5,872 bases of DNA from JBBRMQ01 sp038230775 (GCA_038230775.1 JBBRMQ010000258.1:1-5872); one strand, 5' to 3'. Numbered from the stretch's first letter, positions 1-5,809 are shown. The notes: generated from the sequence alone by a model not told the origin. Translations and numbers: made by a program.

Positions 1-55
1 GTACGTCCATGAAAATGGCGTCGGCACGGTCACCATGCACAAACGGGTGGGATGA
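1..55 (+). CDS. 3' end of upstream gene, possibly RsbW-like anti-sigma kinase (partial)
   Basis: An open frame enters from the left edge and ends at TGA 53-55. The visible residues, YVHENGVGTVTMHKRVG, are too few for a firm family call. A terminal GxGTxVxMxKR pattern is what the C-terminus of GHKL-fold serine kinases of the RsbW/SpoIIAB type usually looks like. The next gene is a STAS protein, the classic partner of such kinases, and its ATG overlaps this stop codon as ATGA, which suggests translational coupling. The frame and stop are seen directly. The kinase identity is inferred from a short tail plus context. It could equally be another protein ending in a beta-strand. Confidence 0.5.
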   Translation, partial: YVHENGVGTVTMHKRVG

Positions 56-345
56 CATTCATGTTCGACATTCGAGAAGGAAGCAACAAGGAGCTGATTC
101 TCTCGGGGCGATTCGACGCCGCACAGGCGGACAAGGCCAAAGCGGTCTTTCTGTCGCTCGGAGAGGGAAGAACCGTGGACTTCGGCAAGCTCGATTACAT
201 CTCGAGCGCCGGCCTCGGCGTCCTCCTGGCGGCGCAGAAGCGGCTCTCGCAGCAGGGGCAGTCGCTGAAACTGATCAACGTCAACAGTCACATCAAGGAT
301 GTCTTCCGCTTTTCAGGCTTCGATCAGATTTTCGAGATCTCCTGA
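52..345 (+). CDS. STAS-domain anti-sigma factor antagonist (SpoIIAA/RsbV-like)
   Basis: A 97-aa protein that is a single STAS domain at the usual length for stand-alone antagonists. Visible hallmarks are the early strand ELILSGRFDA, the central strand/turn VDFGKLDYISSAGLGVLL (residues about 42-59) and the closing VFRFSGFDQIFEI, matching the family's 'tGldklf.i' ending. In this family a Ser in the SSxG loop is phosphorylated by an RsbW-type kinase. The unphosphorylated form binds the kinase and frees a target. Here the loop is S51-S52-A53-G54, the common ISSAG variant, so Ser51 or Ser52 is the candidate site and the residue directly before Gly is Ala, unlike SpoIIAA. The start at 52 overlaps the upstream stop. 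An alternative ATG at 61 has a purine-rich GGGTGGGA about 8 bases upstream, so the first three residues are uncertain. The stop lies inside a candidate promoter for the next gene. Its actual partner is not visible; it may act on the upstream kinase rather than on the ECF factor. Confidence 0.9.
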   Translation: MTFMFDIREGSNKELILSGRFDAAQADKAKAVFLSLGEGRTVDFGKLDYISSAGLGVLLAAQKRLSQQGQSLKLINVNSHIKDVFRFSGFDQIFEIS

Positions 346-376
346 CCAACTTTCGCCCGATCGGGTTGTACTTCAT
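344..376 (+). promoter_or_regulatory. Candidate ECF-type promoter, copy 1 (upstream of sigma gene)
   Basis: Two blocks, GACCAACTT (344-352) and GTTGTACTTCAT (365-376), recur identically and at the same spacing at 1436-1468, while the 12-bp spacers differ (2/12 matches). Inside the motif, CCAAC (346-350) is followed by exactly 16 bases and TGTA (367-370). This is the geometry of ECF promoters such as the Bacillus sigma-W type (TGAAAC-N16-CGTA), with the typical AAC core in the -35 element. The -35 block overlaps the STAS stop codon. Transcription would begin near 377-380, which affects the sigma gene's start. The repeat is seen directly; promoter function and autoregulation are inferred. Confidence 0.6.
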
Positions 377-929
377 GAACGAGGAGCAAGACGACAGGAT
401 GGCAGTCGAGCGGTGCCTCAATGGAGACATCGACGCGTTCGGGCTGTTGATCGATCGCTACGAGCGGCCGATTTACAACACAGTCCTTCACATGGTCGGC
501 GACGCGGAGGATGCGCGCGAGGTCTGCCAGCAGGTGTTCATGAAGGCCTTCGAGCACCTGGCGACCTACGACCCGCAGCGCAAGTTCTTCAGCTGGATTT
601 ATCGCGTCGCCGTCAACGAGGCGATCAATCACGTCAAAGCGCGCCATCACCATGAACCGCTCAGCGACAATCTCGAGACGAAGAAGGCAAATCCTGCGCA
701 ACAGTTCGAAGAGCTCGAGGGGTGGATTCACCTGCACGAGGAAATCATGAAGCTCGACCCGAACTATCGCGCGGTCATCATCCTGCGTCACTTCCTGCAT
801 CTGTCGTATCTGGAAGTCGGCGAGATCCTCACCTTGCCGGAGAAGACAGTGAAGTCGCGCCTGTTCACCGCGCGGCAGATCCTGCGCGACGCGCTGGGGA
901 AGAGGGGCTATGCCGTTCAACAGCACTGA
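375..929 (+). CDS. ECF-type RNA polymerase sigma-70 factor
   Basis: A 184-aa sigma factor from ATG 375. Region 2 covers about residues 12-90, with DAFGLLIDRYERPIYN, the core-binding AEDAREVCQQVFMKAFEHL, and the -10-recognition segment FFSWIYRVAVNEAINHVKAR. After a short linker, region 4 (about 118-175) has a helix-turn-helix, LSYLEVGEILTLPEKTVKSRLFTAR. Regions 1.1, 1.2 and 3 are absent, which defines the ECF group (group 4). Such factors direct RNA polymerase to dedicated promoters, often for envelope stress genes, and are usually held by a membrane anti-sigma factor encoded next door, as here. The open frame extends upstream to position 9, but that part is the STAS gene read in the wrong frame. 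ATG 375 gives a family-like N-terminus (EEQDDRMAVERCLNGD) but has no Shine-Dalgarno. ATG 399 (176 aa) has GAGGAG at 381-386 and is the first ATG on a transcript from the promoter inferred at 344-376. Family confidence is high; start confidence is moderate. Confidence 0.93.
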   Translation: MNEEQDDRMAVERCLNGDIDAFGLLIDRYERPIYNTVLHMVGDAEDAREVCQQVFMKAFEHLATYDPQRKFFSWIYRVAVNEAINHVKARHHHEPLSDNLETKKANPAQQFEELEGWIHLHEEIMKLDPNYRAVIILRHFLHLSYLEVGEILTLPEKTVKSRLFTARQILRDALGKRGYAVQQH

Positions 930-1431
930 CGACCTCGAGCGTCAGCTCGACTCGATGCCCATGGTCGAGCCGCCGGGGCTGAAGGCTACGTTGATGGCGC
1001 AGATCCGGTTTAAGTGTGAGGGCCGGCTTCAGCCGGCCGACCGGCTCAAGCCGGTCCGCGCACCGTTTCCGAAGCGCTATTTCGCCTTCGCCTATGCGGC
1101 GGCCGCCATCATTATTATTGTGCTCGCCATCCGGCACGCCGCTCCGCCCCAGCGCAATGCCGCGGCGTCGATGGTTGCGGTCGACGTCGAGGAGGCGCCC
1201 GTCATCGCACACATTGCGTCGGACGGCGCTGAACTCACCGTTCGTGGAAACGGCGAGCTGTTCCTGGTCGAGGCGCCGCGCGGAATCATCGACTGGGACC
1301 GCGCGAGGCTAACCGCTGTTTCCTTCCGCAATCACGGCGTCGTCCTTCGGCGGCGCGCGGCGGGACAGGCCGTGGTACGTTTAAGTCTTCCGGATCACAA
1401 ACAGTTATCAGCCGCGATCGACCTCCGTTGA
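910..1431 (+). CDS. Single-pass membrane protein, probable anti-sigma factor lacking a zinc finger
   Basis: A 173-aa protein whose ATG lies 20 bases inside the sigma gene, with GGGGAAGAGGGG just before it. This overlap is typical of sigma/anti-sigma pairs. The N-terminal segment (residues 7-33, DDLERQLDSMPMVEPPGLKATLMAQI) resembles the 'LP..epP.gl...v...I' cytoplasmic segment often seen in proteins encoded after ECF factors. One hydrophobic helix follows at about 57-75 (YFAFAYAAAAIIIIVLAI), then about 95 residues of beta-like sequence, predicted outside the cytoplasm (ELTVRGNGELFLVEAP, VSFRNHGVVLRRRAAGQAVVRLSL). There is no HxxxCxxC zinc-binding motif and only one Cys (36), so it is not a classic ZAS-domain protein. 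Residues about 38-50 (EGRLQPADRLKPV) are encoded by two palindromes that look inserted, giving a linker between the N-terminal segment and the membrane helix. The anti-sigma role is inferred from position and topology, not from a recognised domain. Confidence 0.75.
   Translation: MPFNSTDDLERQLDSMPMVEPPGLKATLMAQIRFKCEGRLQPADRLKPVRAPFPKRYFAFAYAAAAIIIIVLAIRHAAPPQRNAAASMVAVDVEEAPVIAHIASDGAELTVRGNGELFLVEAPRGIIDWDRARLTAVSFRNHGVVLRRRAAGQAVVRLSLPDHKQLSAAIDLR
1021..1056 (+). repeat. Two back-to-back 18-bp perfect palindromes inside the anti-sigma-like gene
   Basis: Positions 1021-1038 (GGCCGGCT-TC-AGCCGGCC) and 1039-1056 (GACCGGCT-CA-AGCCGGTC) are each 8-bp perfect inverted repeats around a 2-base centre, directly abutting. 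The two units are also near-copies of each other (GGCT..AGCC cores). They lie in frame and encode the polar linker before the membrane helix. The form resembles REP-like palindromic elements, which are normally intergenic. The palindromes are seen directly; insertion origin is inferred. Confidence 0.85.
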
Positions 1432-1435
1432 GGCC

Positions 1436-1468
1436 GACCAACTTATTCACCCAACCGTTGTACTTCAT
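1436..1468 (+). promoter_or_regulatory. Candidate ECF-type promoter, copy 2 (upstream of the 430-aa protein gene)
   Basis: The same two blocks as at 344-376: GACCAACTT (1436-1444) and GTTGTACTTCAT (1457-1468), again 12 bp apart. CCAAC (1438-1442), 16 bases, then TGTA (1459-1462) fits ECF promoter geometry. The site starts 5 bases after the anti-sigma-like stop codon. A transcript would begin near 1469-1472, leaving a short leader that contains the AGGAGG ribosome binding site. Copy 2 also has a small palindrome CAAC-C-GTTG (1452-1460) that copy 1 lacks. Function is inferred from the repeat, spacing and neighbouring ECF gene. Confidence 0.62.
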
Positions 1469-1472
1469 TCAC

Positions 1473-1478
1473 AGGAGG
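1473..1478 (+). promoter_or_regulatory. Strong Shine-Dalgarno AGGAGG for the 430-aa protein
   Basis: A full AGGAGG lies 8 bases before ATG 1487, the best ribosome binding site in the window. It fixes the start of the following gene and suggests high expression once transcribed. The equivalent position after promoter copy 1 holds GAGGAG (381-386). Confidence 0.85.
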
Positions 1479-1486
1479 AAGCACGC

Positions 1487-2779
1487 ATGAGCAGTCCTAA
1501 TCGGACCAAAGTCTTCGTCGGTTTCGGTGTAGTGGCGATCGTTTTGGTCGCGGCCATCGCAATGTGGCCACCCAACTTCCGGAGCGAAGAGGCATCTGGC
1601 GCGATCGGCGCGGTGCAGAAGCATCACGCTCCCCAGATCGCTCAGAAAGATGTGATCCTCGGCAACGAGAAGAGCCGGAACCAGCAGAGCGTGCTGTATC
1701 GAGACTTCTTCAACGACGCGACCAAGTTCCAGGCGCTCAGCGCATTGCTCGCCTCGAACAACGAAGCCGCCAGCGTCACGAAGGAAGCGACCGAGCTCGC
1801 GAACGAGTTGCAGAGCCAGTACGCGAACCAGATGGAGTCGGGTCTCGCGGCAATCGAGCTTTCCGCGAAGACGGCGAACGACATCAACCTCGCGCAGCAG
1901 GCCGAGGCGATGGCGTCCCAGGTGAAGGCAGCGCAGGTGTTGTCGAGCGCGCAGATGCAGGAGTTCAACGCACGGTTCGCGAAAATTGCTGAAGCGGCGT
2001 CGAAGATCATCCTGCAGCACGCGACGCAATCGAACGAGATGGGAAGCAAGTCGGCAATCATCCTCCAGAGTGCCGACCACAATCTCGCCAGCGCCCTCCT
2101 TCTGCAGGGTGAGCAGGCCGCGTCGGCGCTCAAAGGCGTGCAGCAGGCGCTGAACAGCGTCGAGTACGCCAGCCTCGATCTGGCCAGCCAGCAAGCGTAT
2201 TTCTCGCAGATCGAAGCGGCATCGCACGTCGTCGGCAACCTCGCGGCGGCGAACATCGATATGGCCAACCGCATGTCGAGCGCCCAGGAAGTGGCAAATG
2301 CGGCCAACAAGCTCGCACACGCGGCGCTGTTGAACGTCGAAGCCCAGACCGCATCGAGCGTGTCGATGGCCTCCGGGCTCGCGCACATGCAGTCGGAGCT
2401 GGCAGCGAGTCAACTCGGGTCGTCGCCCTGCTGCGCTGGCGCCGTGCAGGATCTAAACAACCAGCTCGCCGGTAGCAAGCAGCAGTTCTCGTCCTTCGCC
2501 GCATCGAGCTTCCAGGCGGAGCTCGCGGCGATGAGCGAGTTCGCAGCCAGCAAGGCCCAGTACGCGAAGTACGGCATCGGCCCGCAGCTCCAAGCTTCGA
2601 TGCTCGCGCACGCCGACATGGCGAACAAGCTCTATTCGAATCTCGCGAATGACAGCGAGATCGCGAACGCCGCCGCGAAGCTCGGCAACGCATTGCACAA
2701 CGAAGCGCTCGCCGCTGCGCTCTCCAACGAGGCGCAGCTCGTCAACGAAGCGAACGAGCTCGCATCGATCAAGCAGTAA
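1487..2779 (+). CDS. Membrane-anchored, alanine-rich helical/coiled-coil protein of unknown family
   Basis: A 430-aa protein of unrecognised family. Residues 1-8 are short and basic (N5-R6-T7-K8), followed by one hydrophobic helix at 9-27 (VFVGFGVVAIVLVAAIAMW) and no clear signal-peptidase site, so it is probably an uncleaved anchor with the bulk in the periplasm. From about residue 68 to the end it is rich in Ala, Ser, Gln, Asn, Glu and Leu and almost free of Pro and Gly. Hydrophobic residues are spaced 3-4 apart (for example 101, 104, 108, 112, 116, 120, 123), which predicts long amphipathic helices or a coiled coil. Loose internal similarity is visible: EVANAANKLAHAALL (about 268-282) against EIANAAAKLGNALHN (about 391-405). 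A break at about 310-320 carries the only cysteines, a vicinal pair (C315-C316) in GSSPCCAG. It is preceded by a candidate ECF promoter and strong ribosome binding site and followed by a terminator, so it forms its own unit and is a likely target of the neighbouring sigma factor. A structural or envelope-tethering role is possible but not shown. Confidence 0.85.
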   Translation: MSSPNRTKVFVGFGVVAIVLVAAIAMWPPNFRSEEASGAIGAVQKHHAPQIAQKDVILGNEKSRNQQSVLYRDFFNDATKFQALSALLASNNEAASVTKEATELANELQSQYANQMESGLAAIELSAKTANDINLAQQAEAMASQVKAAQVLSSAQMQEFNARFAKIAEAASKIILQHATQSNEMGSKSAIILQSADHNLASALLLQGEQAASALKGVQQALNSVEYASLDLASQQAYFSQIEAASHVVGNLAAANIDMANRMSSAQEVANAANKLAHAALLNVEAQTASSVSMASGLAHMQSELAASQLGSSPCCAGAVQDLNNQLAGSKQQFSSFAASSFQAELAAMSEFAASKAQYAKYGIGPQLQASMLAHADMANKLYSNLANDSEIANAAAKLGNALHNEALAAALSNEAQLVNEANELASIKQ

Positions 2780-2789
2780 ATCACGTTGT

Positions 2790-2817
2790 GGGGACGGGCT
2801 CCGGCCCGTCCCCTTTT
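2790..2817 (+). terminator. Intrinsic terminator after the 430-aa protein gene
   Basis: A perfect 10-bp stem, GGGGACGGGC (2790-2799) and GCCCGTCCCC (2804-2813), with a 4-base loop TCCG, followed at once by TTTT (2814-2817). It begins 11 bases after the stop codon at 2777-2779. The strong GC stem plus a short T-tract is the standard rho-independent form and separates this unit from the peptidase gene. Confidence 0.85.
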
Positions 2818-2830
2818 CCGCGCCTTCCGC

Positions 2831-2836
2831 TACAAT
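2831..2836 (+). promoter_or_regulatory. Candidate -10 box TACAAT for the peptidase gene
   Basis: TACAAT differs from the sigma-70 consensus TATAAT at one position. It sits 10 bases before the proposed TTG start at 2847, so transcription would begin only a few bases before the start codon, giving a leaderless or near-leaderless message. No good -35 is visible 16-18 bases upstream; that stretch is the terminator stem. The promoter call is therefore tentative. Confidence 0.45.
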
Positions 2837-2846
2837 CCCCTCACAC

Positions 2847-5723
2847 TTGAAAAAACTGTTTCTCTGCCTTCTCGTGGCGATGCCGGCCGCTGCGCAGCAG
2901 CTGTACTCGCTCCGCACACAGGACCTCGACCTCGTCTACTACGACAAGGCGCACGAATATCTCACCTACCACCTGGCGCGATCGTTCGAGAACTCGCTCG
3001 CGTTCCACAAAAAGCTGTTCGACTACACGCCGACCGAGCCCGTCGCCATCCTGATGCAGGACTTCGGCGACTTCGGCCACGGCGGAACGTCGACCGTGCC
3101 GTGGAATTACGTCAGCATCGGCATCGAGCCGTTCGACTACGTCTACGACATCATGCCCGCCAACGAGCGGATGAACTGGCTCATGCACCACGAGCTGGTG
3201 CACGTCGTCGCCACCGACAAGGGGGCCGGCATGGATCTCCGCTTCCGGAAGCTCTTTCGCGGCAAAGTCGCGCCGATCAAGGAAGAGCCGATCTCGATGT
3301 TCTACAGCTTTCTGACCAGCCCACGCTGGTACTCGCCGCGCTGGTATCACGAAGGGATCGCCGTTTTTCTGGAGACGTGGATGGCCGGCGGCGCGGGACG
3401 CGCGTTAGGCGGGTACGACGAGATGGCGTTCCGCACGAAGGTGCTCGAGAACGACTATTTCTACGACGTCGTGGGCCTGGAGTCGGAAGGGACGACCATC
3501 GATTTCCAGATCGGCCAGAACTCCTACCTGTACGGCACGCGGTTCGTCACGTACATCGCGATGAAGTACGGCCCCGAGAAGCTGATCGAATGGTTCAACC
3601 GGACCCCCGGCAGCAAGCGCTACTTCGCATCGCAGTTCAAGAGCGTCTTCGCGCTCACTCTCGACGACGCCTGGCGCGACTGGATCGCGTGGGAGCACGA
3701 CTGGCAGAAGGCGAACCTCGCTCTCATCCGCCAATATCCCGTCACACCCACTCCCCGGATCAATCACGAGATCCTCGGCTCCGTCTCGCGCAGTTTCTAC
3801 GACGCCGACCGCCATCTGCTCTACGCCGCGATCAACCGGCCCGCGAAGAAGCCGCAGATCGTGGCCATCAACACGGACTCGGGCGCGATGACGCCTCTGA
3901 CCGACGTCGTCGCGCCGGCGCTCTACTTCGTGACGTCGATGGCCTACGACGCGAAGGGACGGAAGATCTTCTACACCACGAACAACTCCCGCGGATGGCG
4001 CGACCTCAACGAGCTCGACCTGACCTCGGGCCGCCGCCGGCGACTGCTCAAGAACTCCCGCACCGGCGATCTGGCAGTCAATCCCGTCGATCAGGCCGTG
4101 TGGGGCATTCAGCACCACAACGGATTCTCGACGATCGTGCGCATCCCGGCGCCTTACGACAAGTGGCAGCCAATCCTCACCCTCGACTATGGCCGAGACA
4201 TCTACGACCTCGACGTCTCGCCCGACGGAAAGACGATCAGCGCATCGATGATTGACATCACCGGCGCGACGCGGCTGGTGAAGATGGAGATCGACAATCT
4301 CCTGAAACACGACTCGCACGTCGACGTGCTGCACGAGTTCGAGAACAACATCCCCTCGAACTTCGTGTTCTCCGCGGACGGGCGTTATCTGTACGGAACG
4401 TCGTATCTCACGGGCGTGTCGAACGTGTTCCGCTACGACCTCGAGAAGCGGAAGATGGAGGCGCTCACCAACGTCGAGTCGGGACTCTTCCGCCCCATTC
4501 CGATCTCCGGCGACACGCTTCTCGCCTACGCGTACACGGCGAAGGGGTTCGCGCCCGTTCGCGTCGCCATCGCCACCCGTGACGACATCAACGCCGTCCA
4601 CTACCTCGGCCAGGAAGTCGTCGAGAAGCATCCGATCGTCAAGACGTGGAACGCCGGATCGCCCGCGCGCGTGAATCTCGACAAGGTGACGACGTATGCG
4701 GGGCCGTACCGGCCGCTGCGGCGCATGCGCATCGGATCGATTTACCCCGTCCTCGAAGGCTACAAGAACACGGTCGCCGCGGGCCTGCGCTTCAACATCT
4801 CGGATCCGCTCGGCCTGCGCTCGATGGATCTGACGGCAGCGGTCTCGCCGAAGAACGAGAAGCTGCATCTCAAGTTCGAATTCGAGGCGTCGCCGTGGCG
4901 CCTGCGCCTGCAGCACAACGCCAGCGACTTCTACGATCTGTTCGGGCCGACGAAGGTCAGTCGCAAAGGCGACGCGGCTGCGGTCTCGTATCACAAGTTC
5001 CTGATCTTCGAGCGGCCGCGGATGCTGGAGTACACCGTCAGCGGTGCGTTCTACAACGGCCTCGACACGCTTCCCGAATACCAGAACGTTCGCGCGCCGT
5101 TTCGGCAATACGCGACGGTCGGCGGACATCTCGACTACCACGACGTGCGCAAGACGCTCGGCGCCGTCGAAGAGGAGTACGGGTATCAGTGGACCGTCGC
5201 GACGAGCGGCAATCGCGTCAACGGCAAGTTCTTCCCGCGGTTTTACGGCACGTATGACCGCGGCCTGCTGCTCCCGCTGGAGCACTCCTCGATCTGGCTG
5301 CGCGGCGCGGCCGGCAAATCGTTCGGCGATCGCGAGAATCCATTCGCGAATTTCTTCTTCGGCGCGTTCGGCAACAACTGGGTCGACGATCAGGACGCGC
5401 ATCGCTACCGCCAGTACTACGCCTTCCCCGGCCTCGATCTGAACGAGGTCGGCGGCACCGGCTTCGCGAAGGGCACCGCCGAGTGGGACCTCCCCCCGAT
5501 CCGCTTCCGCAGCCTCGGCGTGCCGTCGATGTACGCGAACTGGGCCCGCGTGAATCTTTTCACGTCAGCACTCCGCACCGGCGGAAGAAGCGTCCACGAC
5601 ATCGGCGGTCAGATCGACCTGTCGATGGTGTTGTTCTCGAATCTGGAGTCGATGCTATCAGTCGGCTACGCGAGGGCCGGACGATCGAACGATTTCATGG
5701 CCTCGCTGAAGCTGCTGAGGTAG
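2847..5723 (+). CDS. Exported metallopeptidase with beta-propeller and predicted outer-membrane barrel
   Basis: A 958-aa protein from TTG 2847. This start is chosen because LKKLFLCLLVAMPAAAQQ is a complete signal peptide with an AAA|Q cleavage site near residue 16. The frame is open further upstream (to 2649), but that part overlaps the previous gene and terminator and has no homology feel. Residues about 20-300 form a gluzincin-like Peptidase-MA domain: H115-E116-L-V-H119 is the zinc site HExxH, and WYHEGIAVFLE supplies the expected third ligand, E169, in an 'EG.A' motif. Residues about 305-600 look like a TolB/PD40 propeller, with recurring 'spDGk.i' turns (YDAKGRKIFYTT, LDVSPDGKTISA, FSADGRYLYGTS). 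From about 620 to the end there are many alternating amphipathic strands (EKLHLKFEFEAS, WRLRLQHNAS, LEYTVSGAFYNG, SSIWLRGAAG, MLSVGYARAG, DFMASLKLL), as in outer-membrane barrels. Peptidase and signal peptide are confident, the propeller likely, and the barrel an inference; the terminal residue is Arg, not the usual aromatic. Substrate unknown. Confidence 0.88.
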   Translation: MKKLFLCLLVAMPAAAQQLYSLRTQDLDLVYYDKAHEYLTYHLARSFENSLAFHKKLFDYTPTEPVAILMQDFGDFGHGGTSTVPWNYVSIGIEPFDYVYDIMPANERMNWLMHHELVHVVATDKGAGMDLRFRKLFRGKVAPIKEEPISMFYSFLTSPRWYSPRWYHEGIAVFLETWMAGGAGRALGGYDEMAFRTKVLENDYFYDVVGLESEGTTIDFQIGQNSYLYGTRFVTYIAMKYGPEKLIEWFNRTPGSKRYFASQFKSVFALTLDDAWRDWIAWEHDWQKANLALIRQYPVTPTPRINHEILGSVSRSFYDADRHLLYAAINRPAKKPQIVAINTDSGAMTPLTDVVAPALYFVTSMAYDAKGRKIFYTTNNSRGWRDLNELDLTSGRRRRLLKNSRTGDLAVNPVDQAVWGIQHHNGFSTIVRIPAPYDKWQPILTLDYGRDIYDLDVSPDGKTISASMIDITGATRLVKMEIDNLLKHDSHVDVLHEFENNIPSNFVFSADGRYLYGTSYLTGVSNVFRYDLEKRKMEALTNVESGLFRPIPISGDTLLAYAYTAKGFAPVRVAIATRDDINAVHYLGQEVVEKHPIVKTWNAGSPARVNLDKVTTYAGPYRPLRRMRIGSIYPVLEGYKNTVAAGLRFNISDPLGLRSMDLTAAVSPKNEKLHLKFEFEASPWRLRLQHNASDFYDLFGPTKVSRKGDAAAVSYHKFLIFERPRMLEYTVSGAFYNGLDTLPEYQNVRAPFRQYATVGGHLDYHDVRKTLGAVEEEYGYQWTVATSGNRVNGKFFPRFYGTYDRGLLLPLEHSSIWLRGAAGKSFGDRENPFANFFFGAFGNNWVDDQDAHRYRQYYAFPGLDLNEVGGTGFAKGTAEWDLPPIRFRSLGVPSMYANWARVNLFTSALRTGGRSVHDIGGQIDLSMVLFSNLESMLSVGYARAGRSNDFMASLKLLR

Positions 5724-5735
5724 TTGCTAGCCAAC

Positions 5736-5809
5736 GGCCGGATGAGGGGCACCGAGTCTCGGCTGAGATGATCCAGTGCGCCATCGAACGCGCGGCCCCT
5801 CACCCGGCC
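5736..5809. repeat. Imperfect 15-bp inverted repeat flanking 44 bp, downstream of the peptidase gene
   Basis: GGCCGGATGAGGGGC (5736-5750) is matched in inverted orientation by GCCCCTCACCCGGCC (5795-5809), with a single mismatch. Between them lies a small hairpin, TCTC-GGCT-GAGA (5757-5768). The left arm starts 13 bases after the stop codon at 5721-5723. It may act as an mRNA 3' end structure. There is no T-tract, so it is not a standard intrinsic terminator. The right arm belongs to the GC-rich palindromic element that continues to 5844. Confidence 0.75.

Noticed and set aside
9..374. N-terminal extension of the sigma factor frame back to position 9
   Set aside because: This part is the STAS gene read out of frame and is arginine-rich junk. 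ECF factors of this type start near residue 1 of the 375 or 399 version.
1572..1596. CCAACTT at 1572-1578 as a third copy of the promoter motif
   Set aside because: It lies inside the 430-aa gene, and the position 16 bases later reads CATC rather than TGTA, so only the -35-like half is present by chance.
1469..2413. 314-aa minus-strand open frame opposite the 430-aa protein
   Set aside because: Rich in Arg, Leu and His with no domain, no sensible ribosome binding site, and fully covered by a well-supported + strand gene. The Ala/Gln/Ser-rich codons on the + strand keep the opposite strand open.
2785..2790. GTTGTG before the terminator as a third -10 block for the peptidase gene
   Set aside because: It matches only five bases of the block, has no CCAACTT at the right distance upstream, and lies upstream of an intrinsic terminator.
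2649..2846. N-terminal extension of the peptidase frame to ATG 2649
   Set aside because: It overlaps the preceding gene and its terminator, is Ser/Arg/Thr-rich, and would bury the signal peptide about 66 residues inside.
2786..4255. 489-aa + strand open frame overlapping the peptidase domain
   Set aside because: Arg/His/Ala-rich out-of-frame translation with no motif. The HExxH gene occupies the same DNA.
3405..5402. 665-aa open frame on the minus strand across the peptidase gene
   Set aside because: It is antisense to a gene with a clear signal peptide and catalytic motif. Its product is Val/Arg/Glu/Asp-rich without recognisable domains, as expected from a GC-rich mirror frame.
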